This document shows, piece after piece, positions 1 through 6,022 of a stretch of 10,487 bases of DNA (position 1 is the stretch's first letter; each line of letters starts with the position of its first letter). The position numbers and the translations under genes are program-made. Under the pieces are notes generated by a model that saw only the letters and a program-made list of their open reading frames with translations, ran no database searches and had not been told where the DNA came from. The DNA is from an uncultured Burkholderiales bacterium (GTDB taxonomy: Bacteria > Pseudomonadota > Gammaproteobacteria > Burkholderiales > Burkholderiaceae_C): contig CAIYFE010000299.1 in assembly GCA_903925445.1 (NCBI GenBank), positions 1 through 10,487 of the forward strand. Reading direction: 5' to 3'.

Positions 1-699
1 CCTAAATGCCCAAGGAATGTAATGCGTGGGCGTGTGAGGCGCGAACACTTGCCCCGTCAGATGGTCGCTCCAAATGTCATGCGCTCCTATGTTCTGCAGC
101 AGTTCTTGGGTGAATTCGCTCTTTAGGGCATCACCCGCTTCGCCCAGGAAGACGCGTGGCAAAGCGGTTTGAGAAGTCTTCATCGGCCCAGAAAGCCAAT
201 CGTGCAAGCTGCCCCAACTGCGTTGTGCCAGCTGGTGCTTGAGCGCGTTGAGTTCTTTCTCGGTGCGTTCAAGGTCACGCAATCGATAACGGTGTTGCCC
301 CAAGACGTTGTCAAACCAAAGACAGGCCTGCGGATGTTGTTGGAGCAGCTGGGATAAATTTTCTAAAGCATCCATGCGGTGGTGATGCACCGCTGTGCCT
401 TGCTGTTGCAAGTGCCGACCGTGTCGCCATTGAAAAAGTGGCGCGGCGATGGGGTCGATGTCAAACACATCAATGCGCGCAAAACGCAACAACCAGCTGC
501 GCGGCATCATCCAACCTGCGCTGGCGCCAATCAAAAGCAGTTCGTCGCTGGCGGGCTGAGTTGTATTTAAAAAGTATTCAATGTGAGCCAGTGTGCCTTG
601 CCAGCGCTTGAGGGACTGCGCTGCATGCCAATGCCAATTGAGGCCGCCGGTGCCGCCGGCGCGGACCAAATCAGAAAAAAAGCGTTGAAATTCAAGCAT
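1..699 (-). CDS. Putative SAM-methyltransferase-like protein, 3' end cut by window edge
   Basis: An uninterrupted reading frame of 233 codons runs from an ATG at 699-697 off the left edge, so the C-terminus is missing. Residues 54-63 read LLLIGASAGW, a hydrophobic strand followed by a glycine-rich turn like motif I of class I SAM-dependent methyltransferases. About 17 residues later comes a strand ending in acidic residues (VFDIDP, D80 and D82), the usual position of the ribose-binding acid. A later strand, CLWFDNVLGQ (126-135), could be motif IV. No specific family is recognised and catalytic activity is not shown. The residue before the first glycine is not the usual acid, so a non-enzymatic relative is possible. 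The start has only a weak ribosome-binding site. The gene is divergent from the flagellar operon; its ATG lies about 42 bp from the sigma-54 -24 element on the other strand. The function call is inference; that the frame is coding is fairly sure from its length and protein-like composition. Confidence 0.72.
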   Translation of the reverse strand, partial: MLEFQRFFSDLVRAGGTGGLNWHWHAAQSLKRWQGTLAHIEYFLNTTQPASDELLLIGASAGWMMPRSWLLRFARIDVFDIDPIAAPLFQWRHGRHLQQQGTAVHHHRMDALENLSQLLQQHPQACLWFDNVLGQHRYRLRDLERTEKELNALKHQLAQRSWGSLHDWLSGPMKTSQTALPRVFLGEAGDALKSEFTQELLQNIGAHDIWSDHLTGQVFAPHTPTHYIPWAFR

Positions 700-817
700 T
701 TGCCAACTATATCCGCGTGTCAAAACGATGGATTTTGAGGTTGGCACGGGCATTGCAAGGTTGATTCCAAAGGCACTTCGAGTGTCGATAAACCGTCATG
801 GCTTTTGGGAACACATC
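700..817. other. Divergent intergenic region and fliO leader
   Basis: This 118-bp gap between the divergent methyltransferase-like gene and fliO contains the sigma-54 promoter and the predicted leader of about 50 bases. No convincing sigma-70 promoter was found for the minus-strand gene. If an enhancer-binding protein acts from its usual distance of about 100 bp or more upstream, its site would lie inside the start of the minus-strand coding region. Confidence 0.6.
741..757 (+). promoter_or_regulatory. Sigma-54 (RpoN) promoter upstream of fliO
   Basis: The sequence TTGGCACGGGCATTGCA matches the sigma-54 consensus YTGGCACG-N4-TTGCW at every defined position. The invariant GG of the -24 element is at 743-744 and the GC of the -12 element is at 755-756, with the canonical 10 bases between them. 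Transcription would start near 767-768, leaving a leader of about 50 bases before the fliO ATG at 818. It points into the flagellar operon. Activity would require a bacterial enhancer-binding protein such as a FleQ/FlrA- or FlgR-type activator, which is not in this window. No activator site is identified. Confidence 0.85.
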
Positions 818-1090
818 ATGCAAAGTTTCAATTGGACTCAATTTCTGGCAAGCACCATCGGCATTGCGATGCTGTTGCTGGGCGCTTTGTGGTGGGTTCG
901 CCGTCAAAAGAATTTGACGGGTGGTCTGCTGAGCGATCGTCGCATTCAAGTGCTTGAAGCCATGCCTTTGAGCTTGAAGCACAAGATGGTGTTGATCCAA
1001 GTGGACGACCAGTTGGTGTTGGCCAGCGTCAGTCCAGCCGAGGTCAAGACCTTGCACGCGTGGACGCAAGGAGCTGACCATGTGGCATAA
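818..1090 (+). CDS. fliO: FliO, flagellar export gate assembly protein
   Basis: This small single-pass membrane protein (90 aa) has a hydrophobic helix at about residues 9-26, followed by a basic stretch (WVRRQK) and a short cytoplasmic domain typical of FliO. Residues such as RRIQVLEAMPLSLKHKMVLIQVDDQLVLA match the FliO core pattern, in which a regulatory-like beta domain follows the helix. FliO helps FliP form its oligomer during assembly of the export gate. The frame extends back to an ATG at 728. The start at 818 is preferred because GGGA at 807-810 is well placed as a ribosome-binding site, and because the 728 start would lie upstream of the sigma-54 promoter and its expected transcription start. 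At 90 aa it is shorter than the roughly 120 aa of E. coli FliO. It overlaps the start of fliP by 11 bp. Identity rests partly on position directly before fliP. Confidence 0.85.
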   Translation: MQSFNWTQFLASTIGIAMLLLGALWWVRRQKNLTGGLLSDRRIQVLEAMPLSLKHKMVLIQVDDQLVLASVSPAEVKTLHAWTQGADHVA

Positions 1091-1847
1091 ACCGCTGACC
1101 AAAAAAGTTCTGTATGTGATTTTGTGCATGTTGTTGCTGGCCATGTGCTTGCTGCCCACGATGGGGCATGCGCAAGGTATTCCGCTGGTCAACGTCAGCA
1201 CATCCAAAGCGGGCCAAACCTACAGCATGAATTTGCAGTTGCTCGGTTTGATGACCGTGCTGTCTGTGCTGCCTTCGATGCTGTTGATGATGACCTCGTT
1301 TGTGCGAATCATCATCGTCTTGTCGATCTTGCGCCAAGCGCTGGGCACGGCTCAAACACCACCCAACACGGTGCTGGTGGGGTTGGCCTTGTTTTTGACC
1401 TTCTTCATCATGTCGCCCGTCTTCGAGCAGGTGTATGCCGATGCCGTGGGACCTTACATGAATGGCAATTTGGATTTTGACAAAGCCTTGATCAAAGCAG
1501 AGGTTCCGATTCGCGACTTCATGACCAAGCAAACCCGCGAAGACGACATTGCCATGTTCATGCAAATCTCCAATCGCCGTGAACTCGAAAGCTCAGCGCA
1601 AGTGCCTTTCACGACGCTGATGCCCGCGTTCATCACCTCTGAAATCAAGAGCGCTTTCACGATCGGATTTTTGATTTACATCCCATTTGTGGTGATTGAC
1701 TTGATCGTCGCCAGCGTGCTGATGTCCATGGGCATGATGATGCTTTCGCCCATGATCATTTCGATGCCCATCAAATTGATGTTGTTTGTGTTGATCGATG
1801 GCTGGACGCTTTTGATGTCCTCACTGTCCAACAGCTTTGTCTACTAA
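1080..1847 (+). CDS. fliP: FliP, flagellar type III export gate protein
   Basis: FliP forms the pentameric core of the FliPQR export gate, through which rod, hook and filament subunits leave the cytoplasm. The 255-aa protein begins with a clear Sec signal peptide (basic N-terminus, hydrophobic core at about 10-25, likely cleavage after the GHA ending at residue 31), a feature of flagellar FliP that most virulence T3SS homologues lack. The conserved FVRIIIVLSILRQALG lies at residues 74-89, followed by TPPNTVLVGLALF. The C-terminal half carries the conserved FITSEIKSAF segment and the final pair of membrane helices with MIISMPIKLMLF. The start at 1080 is supported by AAGGAG at 1068-1073 and by the overlap with fliO, which implies translational coupling. 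Length is close to the E. coli protein. Confidence 0.98.
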   Translation: MWHKPLTKKVLYVILCMLLLAMCLLPTMGHAQGIPLVNVSTSKAGQTYSMNLQLLGLMTVLSVLPSMLLMMTSFVRIIIVLSILRQALGTAQTPPNTVLVGLALFLTFFIMSPVFEQVYADAVGPYMNGNLDFDKALIKAEVPIRDFMTKQTREDDIAMFMQISNRRELESSAQVPFTTLMPAFITSEIKSAFTIGFLIYIPFVVIDLIVASVLMSMGMMMLSPMIISMPIKLMLFVLIDGWTLLMSSLSNSFVY

Positions 1848-1857
1848 GGAGAGATTC

Positions 1858-2127
1858 ATGGACACCGCCGCAGTCGTAGATTTAGCGCGCCAAGCATTGT
1901 GGATCGCCATGTTGATCTCAGCGCCCATCTTAGGCGTAGGTTTGGCCGTGGGTTTGATCGTGGGCATTTTTCAGGCCGCCACATCGATCAACGAACAGAC
2001 CTTGAGTTTCATCCCCAAAGTATTGGCCATTGGGTTGACCATTTCGTTGACTGGCGGCTGGATGATCAACACCTTGGTTGATTACACCCGCAGCATCTTC
2101 ACGCGCATTCCCAGTTTGTTCAACTGA
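1858..2127 (+). CDS. fliQ: FliQ, flagellar type III export gate protein
   Basis: FliQ packs around FliP and FliR in the export gate. The protein is 89 aa, the same length as E. coli FliQ, with two hydrophobic hairpin segments (about residues 14-38 and 52-74). The linking region contains the conserved GIFQAATSINEQTLSFIPK. An in-frame ATG at 1837 would add seven residues but lies inside fliP. The ATG at 1858 is chosen because AAGGAG at 1846-1851, which overlaps the fliP stop codon, sits six bases before it and because the resulting length fits the family. The gap to fliP is 10 bp and to fliR 6 bp, so this is one transcription unit. The identification is secure. Confidence 0.97.
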   Translation: MDTAAVVDLARQALWIAMLISAPILGVGLAVGLIVGIFQAATSINEQTLSFIPKVLAIGLTISLTGGWMINTLVDYTRSIFTRIPSLFN

Positions 2128-2133
2128 TCGACC

Positions 2134-2901
2134 ATGAACATCGCCCTCACAGATTTGGTCAGCAAGTTTTTGGTCATCATTTGGCCGATGCTGCGCTTGT
2201 CTGCGTTTTTGGCGTTCACATCGATGTTCTCAATCCGTGCTGTCAACCTTCGGATTCGCATTGTGCTGGCCTTCACCATGGCCTTTTTTGTGTCGCAACA
2301 AATCGAGATTCCATCGATCGATCCCCTAAGTGCAGCGGGCGTGATGGAAGTGGCGCGGCAAATTTTGATTGGCTTGACGCTGGGTTTGATTTTTCAAGTC
2401 GCCTCGGCTGCCTTGGTGGTGGCGGGTCAGGCCGTGTCGGGCTCGATGGGCTTGACGATGGCCACGATGGTGGACCCCAACATGGGCAACGTCCCCGTGC
2501 TCTCATCGTTTTTCAACATCCTGGGCACTTTGATTTTTTTGGGCATTGGTGGCCATTTGGTCGTGTTTGGCTTGGTGATTGAGTCCTTCAAATTACTGCC
2601 CATCGGGCAAGAGTTTTTCAGCCAAGACATGCTGGGCAAGATGATCCACTGGAGCAGCATGATGTTCTTAGGCGCTTTGCTCATTGGGTTGCCGGTCATG
2701 ATGACCTTGCTCTTCATCAACGTCGGCTTGGGCTTTGTGGCACGTGCTGCGCCCAGCTTGAACATTTTCACCGTGGGATTTCCTGCGTTGATCTTGACGG
2801 GATTTGTCGTGCTCATCATGTCGATGGGCAACAACCTTTCGCGCATTCAATGGATCTGGGCGCAGTCCTTTTTGATGCTGCGTTCTTACTTAGGCGAGTG
2901 A
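2134..2901 (+). CDS. fliR: FliR, flagellar type III export gate protein
   Basis: FliR is the single-copy subunit that caps the FliP/FliQ assembly and closes the export channel. The 255-aa sequence is strongly hydrophobic throughout, with about six predicted membrane segments. It contains the family features RLSAFLAFTSMFS near the N-terminus, the GLTLGLIFQVASAALVVAGQ region, and the QAVSGSMGLTMATMVDP stretch after it. The segment VGLGFVARAAPSLNIFTVGF near the C-terminus is a hallmark of FliR/SctT proteins. Length is close to E. coli FliR. The start has no strong Shine-Dalgarno sequence but lies six bases after the fliQ stop, so coupling to fliQ is likely. The stop is one base before the flhB start. 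Confidence 0.97.
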   Translation: MNIALTDLVSKFLVIIWPMLRLSAFLAFTSMFSIRAVNLRIRIVLAFTMAFFVSQQIEIPSIDPLSAAGVMEVARQILIGLTLGLIFQVASAALVVAGQAVSGSMGLTMATMVDPNMGNVPVLSSFFNILGTLIFLGIGGHLVVFGLVIESFKLLPIGQEFFSQDMLGKMIHWSSMMFLGALLIGLPVMMTLLFINVGLGFVARAAPSLNIFTVGFPALILTGFVVLIMSMGNNLSRIQWIWAQSFLMLRSYLGE

Positions 2902-2902
2902 T

Positions 2903-4048
2903 ATGTCCGAAGGCAGTCAAGACAAAACCGAACAACCCACGGCGCAGCGGGTTAAAAAAGCCCGCGAAGAAGGCCAGATTGCGCGCTCGCAAGAATTGCC
3001 CCCAGCGGCCATGATGATTGCGGGCACGTTGTTTTTCACAATGACCGGTCAATATGTGTTTGGTCGCATGAGCGATTTGTTTCGCTCGCAACTTCAGTTT
3101 GATCGTCGCATCGCTGACAAGGCGGAACTTTTGCCCGCTATTTTTGCGGGGTCCATCGTGGATGGATTCATGATCGTTTTTCCCTTGCTTTGCATGTTGT
3201 ATGTGATTGCTGTCTTGTCTACCGGCTTGGCGGGCGGCTTTATTTTTCAACCTAAATTGGCTCTGCCCAAGTTCAGCAAGCTCAGTCCGATGAGCGGTTT
3301 GGCGCGAATGTTTGGCCCGCAAGCCTTGATCAACCTGGGCAAGTCGGTGTTGAAATTCGTGGTCGTGGGGGCAATTTTGTGTGTCTCGGTCATGAACAAC
3401 TTGAACGACTTGACCAATATTTCACAGATGGATTTGAACGCAGCCATCAAGGTGTCTGGTCGCATCATCGTGGACTCGTGTTTTTGGTTGAGCTTGGGTT
3501 TGGTCTTGGTCGCATTGGTGGATGTGCCTTTGCAACGCCATCAGCTCAATAAAAAGCTCAAGATGACCAAGCAAGAAGTCCGCGACGAAATGAAAAACTC
3601 GGAAGGTAACCCCGAGATCAAAGGTCAAATCCGCCGCCGCCAGCGCGAAATTTTGAACAACAAAATGATGCTCAAAATTCAAGACGCTGACGTGGTCATC
3701 ACCAACCCAACCCACTTTGCGGTGGCCCTGTCGTATGACCCAACTGACGACGGCGCGCCCATTTTGATCGCCAAAGGCGAGGACGCTTTGGCCGCCAAAA
3801 TTCGGGAAAAAGCCCAAGAGCATGGGGTCTACCTCTTCGAAGCGCCACTGCTTGCCCGAGCCTTATACTTCACCACTAAGTTGGACCACCCCATTCCCGA
3901 GCCCCTCTACCATGCCGTGGCGCAGGTGATTGCTTACGTGTTTAGCCTCAACCAGTCCTATGGCCGAGGGGGTCAAGTGGTCAAACCCACGCCCAAAGTT
4001 CCCGACGAAATGAAGTTTGAAGCGAACGGTAAGTTGATGACTTCATAA
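2903..4048 (+). CDS. flhB: FlhB, flagellar export switch protein
   Basis: FlhB is the substrate-specificity switch of the flagellar export apparatus. It contacts the FliPQR gate through four membrane helices and undergoes self-cleavage when export changes from rod/hook to filament substrates. The protein is 381 aa, almost exactly the E. coli length. The N-terminus has the typical DKTEQPTAQRVKKAREEGQIARSQE pattern (near residues 7-31). Four hydrophobic segments lie at about 33-53, 88-110, 143-165 and 185-207, followed by the charged linker rich in Lys and Arg. The autocleavage motif NPTH is intact at residues 268-271, so cleavage between Asn268 and Pro269 is expected. The C-terminal domain is complete. 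The start is one base past the fliR stop. Placement directly after fliR is common in Gram-positive clusters and in virulence T3SS (sctT-sctU order), whereas E. coli keeps flhB elsewhere. Confidence 0.98.
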   Translation: MSEGSQDKTEQPTAQRVKKAREEGQIARSQELPPAAMMIAGTLFFTMTGQYVFGRMSDLFRSQLQFDRRIADKAELLPAIFAGSIVDGFMIVFPLLCMLYVIAVLSTGLAGGFIFQPKLALPKFSKLSPMSGLARMFGPQALINLGKSVLKFVVVGAILCVSVMNNLNDLTNISQMDLNAAIKVSGRIIVDSCFWLSLGLVLVALVDVPLQRHQLNKKLKMTKQEVRDEMKNSEGNPEIKGQIRRRQREILNNKMMLKIQDADVVITNPTHFAVALSYDPTDDGAPILIAKGEDALAAKIREKAQEHGVYLFEAPLLARALYFTTKLDHPIPEPLYHAVAQVIAYVFSLNQSYGRGGQVVKPTPKVPDEMKFEANGKLMTS

Positions 4049-4064
4049 GCCCACCATTGATCGT

Positions 4065-5609
4065 ATGTCTGAAATCCATCAAAGCCCCGGTGATCGGTTG
4101 CGTTTTGAAATACTCCTCAAGTCTTTGACCGAGGGAAGCCTGAACTTGGCCGTGCTCAGCGACCATGACATGGTGCTGGATTTCTACGGCAATTTGTTTG
4201 AGCAAAGCCTCAAAGCCAAGGGCGAAACGCAAGTCGAGTTTTGTTATTCCACCAACTCTGAAAAGTTGGTTCAAAAATTCAACGAAATTTTGTCTGACTT
4301 AACGCTCAACCAAGCGCTTGAGAAGGAACAAAAACACGCACCGCGTCGCTACTTGTTGTTCAGAGACTCCATCTTGATGCAAGAGTTCGAGTTGCAGCTT
4401 TTGGCGCGTTTGGTCAATGGCTTTCCAGCCAGCAACATCAGCATCATTTTGCTGATCAACAGCGCCGGCAGTTATCGCAACAAACTCGAAGCATTCGGCA
4501 AAAATTTATTGCAATGGGAAGTCAAAACCAAAGCAGGCGCGCCGCGCAAACCCCTCGAGGATTGGGTCGCGCAAGAAGACACCCATGAGCCCGTCTTGCA
4601 AGCCGTAACACGCCCCGGCAAAGACATGTTGGATCCAACAGACCCAACTCCCATGAACGAGTCGGCGGTCTCTAAGTTACTCAATATCCCAACCAAAACA
4701 GCTTGGCGCGTGCCGAGTTTTGGTTTTTCTAAAAGCACCCAAGCCGACGAAGTCACGCAGGTCAATTCGCCCACGCCACCCGCATCGATGACCGACCAGA
4801 GCAGCGGTACATTCACCGAACCCGTGCTGCACGAGCCAGAATTTCATGCCACACCCAAGGCGGCTGAGTTCATTGATCCGCCAGCCGATGTGCCCTTGAA
4901 CATTGACAAACCCAAACGACGATTTCCTTGGGGCATGTTGTTTTTGGTTCTGCTCTTGAGCGCAGCGGCCTCCGCGTTTTTGTACAAAGATTTCTTGTTG
5001 GGCGAGGTGGAGAGCTTTAAAAAATATTTGTTGCGTGGCACGCCCGCCAAAGCCTCACCAGCCGAACAATCAGCCAGCGAAATTCAAGCAGCCGCTTCAC
5101 AAGCCATGGCGCGAGCCGAGGCTGAAATGGCAGCTTCGGTTGCGCAGCAGGCGGCTTCGGTCGCCAGCCAAGCGGCCAGCGTGGCCAGTGAAGCGCTGTC
5201 TTTGGCCTCTGCGCCGCCTTCGGGGTTAGCAGCCTCCGCACCAGCTGTGGTTGCGTCAGCGCCAGCTGAAAAAATAGACAAAACGGAAAAAAGTAGTTCT
5301 AAAGTTGCCGCCGCCGCGTCCGATCAGGATTGGGTCAATCAATTGCCCGACAACGGTTATGTGGTGCAGTTGGCGGCATTTGATACCTTGGAAGAAATTC
5401 AGGCGTTCAAGCGCAGTCAAAGCGCTTACGCCCAAACGCGCATCATGTCGCCCTTTAAAAAGGGAACGAACAAGCGCTATTTCATTTTGGTGGTGGGGCC
5501 GTTTGCGACCAAAGCGCAGGCGGATGCTTTCATGGCCACAGATGCTCTGTACAACAAAGGTTGGCTCAGAAGCAGCAAGTCGGTCAAAACACAGTTTGAT
5601 CACTCATAA
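4065..5609 (+). CDS. SPOR-domain inner-membrane protein with ATPase-like N-domain (DamX-like)
   Basis: This 514-aa protein has four parts. Residues 1 to about 165 form a soluble domain. Its strands and helices (RRYLLFRDS near 104-112, then LQLLARLVNGFP and ISIILLIN) resemble the Walker B and sensor region of ExeA/DamX-type AAA domains, but no GxxxxGK[ST] P-loop is visible, so it is probably a non-hydrolysing relative. Residues of about 165-285 are a low-complexity linker. A basic stop (KPKRR) and one membrane helix at about 289-308 follow. The periplasmic side has an Ala/Ser/Gln-rich linker (about 325-415) and a C-terminal SPOR domain at about 430-510 (GYVVQLAAF near its start, RYFILVVGPF in its second half). 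SPOR domains bind peptidoglycan strands lacking stem peptides, typically at division sites. The gene starts 16 bp after flhB and is probably co-transcribed with it. It has no obvious Shine-Dalgarno. The domain layout recalls DamX; a role in flagellar placement is inference only. Confidence 0.87.
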   Translation: MSEIHQSPGDRLRFEILLKSLTEGSLNLAVLSDHDMVLDFYGNLFEQSLKAKGETQVEFCYSTNSEKLVQKFNEILSDLTLNQALEKEQKHAPRRYLLFRDSILMQEFELQLLARLVNGFPASNISIILLINSAGSYRNKLEAFGKNLLQWEVKTKAGAPRKPLEDWVAQEDTHEPVLQAVTRPGKDMLDPTDPTPMNESAVSKLLNIPTKTAWRVPSFGFSKSTQADEVTQVNSPTPPASMTDQSSGTFTEPVLHEPEFHATPKAAEFIDPPADVPLNIDKPKRRFPWGMLFLVLLLSAAASAFLYKDFLLGEVESFKKYLLRGTPAKASPAEQSASEIQAAASQAMARAEAEMAASVAQQAASVASQAASVASEALSLASAPPSGLAASAPAVVASAPAEKIDKTEKSSSKVAAAASDQDWVNQLPDNGYVVQLAAFDTLEEIQAFKRSQSAYAQTRIMSPFKKGTNKRYFILVVGPFATKAQADAFMATDALYNKGWLRSSKSVKTQFDHS

Positions 5610-5633
5610 CGCGTGGTGACAAGGGAGTAAAGC

Positions 5634-6020
5634 ATGAGTAACGATCACAACTTGATCAGAAGCAACCACCCGGATGCCGAGATCAGCACGACCGATTCCA
5701 GCAACGGCTTTGAAGTCGATAAGCCAGAAAAGCTGCCTCAGTTGCGCATAGAAGATTTGCCCGAAGACGCCAAGGGTTTGTCGCCAGAGGAGTTGGCGCA
5801 TGTGCCAACCTTGACAGACTCCATCGGCTCTGAAGAACCCGCCCAAGTACCGCAAATGCAGCAAGAGTCAGTGCCCGAAGCGGTTGAAATGGCTCAAGAG
5901 TTGATGCCTCAAGCCGATTCATGGGTAGAGGTTTGCCAAATGCGCATTGCGAATTTGTCAGATGAAATCCATTCACTTAACGAGCGGCTAGATCGCTTTG
6001 AAAAAAGAATTAAGGCATAG
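5634..6020 (+). CDS. Small acidic hypothetical protein with C-terminal coiled coil
   Basis: This 128-aa protein is not recognised. It has no signal peptide and no membrane segment, so it is probably cytoplasmic. The first 90 residues are rich in Asp, Glu, Pro and Ser (for example KLPQLRIEDLPEDAKGLSPE) and are probably disordered. Residues of about 97-127 form a likely amphipathic coiled coil with heptad-like hydrophobics (VCQMRIANLSDEIHSLNERL, then DRFEKRIKA). A good ribosome-binding site, AAGGGAG at 5621-5627, precedes the ATG. The gap to the SPOR gene is 24 bp and to the next gene 2 bp, so it belongs to the operon. The coiled coil could pair with the cytoplasmic part of either membrane neighbour, but this is inference from position and structure only. 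Confidence 0.8.
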   Translation: MSNDHNLIRSNHPDAEISTTDSSNGFEVDKPEKLPQLRIEDLPEDAKGLSPEELAHVPTLTDSIGSEEPAQVPQMQQESVPEAVEMAQELMPQADSWVEVCQMRIANLSDEIHSLNERLDRFEKRIKA

Positions 6021-6022
6021 AC

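Noticed and set aside
706..723. Minus-strand TTGACA and TATAGT resembling a sigma-70 promoter for the left-edge gene
   Set aside because: The two hexamers are only 6 bases apart, far from the required 16-18.
768..791. Sigma-28-like flagellar promoter (CAAAGGCA ... GTCGATAA) before fliO
   Set aside because: The -10-like half is close to GCCGATAA, but the gap between the two halves is 8 bases instead of about 11 and the -35 is a poor match; the sigma-54 site is far better.
728..817. N-terminal extension of fliO from the ATG at 728
   Set aside because: It would begin upstream of the sigma-54 promoter's transcription start, lacks a ribosome-binding site, and adds residues not typical of FliO.
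1044..1565. 173-codon minus-strand open frame opposite fliP
   Set aside because: It is rich in His and Gln with no domain, overlaps fliO/fliP fully on the opposite strand and is a shadow of their codon bias.
3133..3151. CCCGC-loop-GCGGG hairpin with a T-run, terminator-like
   Set aside because: It lies inside flhB coding sequence, with the T-run in the loop rather than after the stem.
818..4048. Virulence-type III secretion system (sctRSTU)
   Set aside because: The order is similar, but FliO is present, FliP has a cleavable signal peptide and all proteins resemble flagellar members; no needle or translocon genes are in view.
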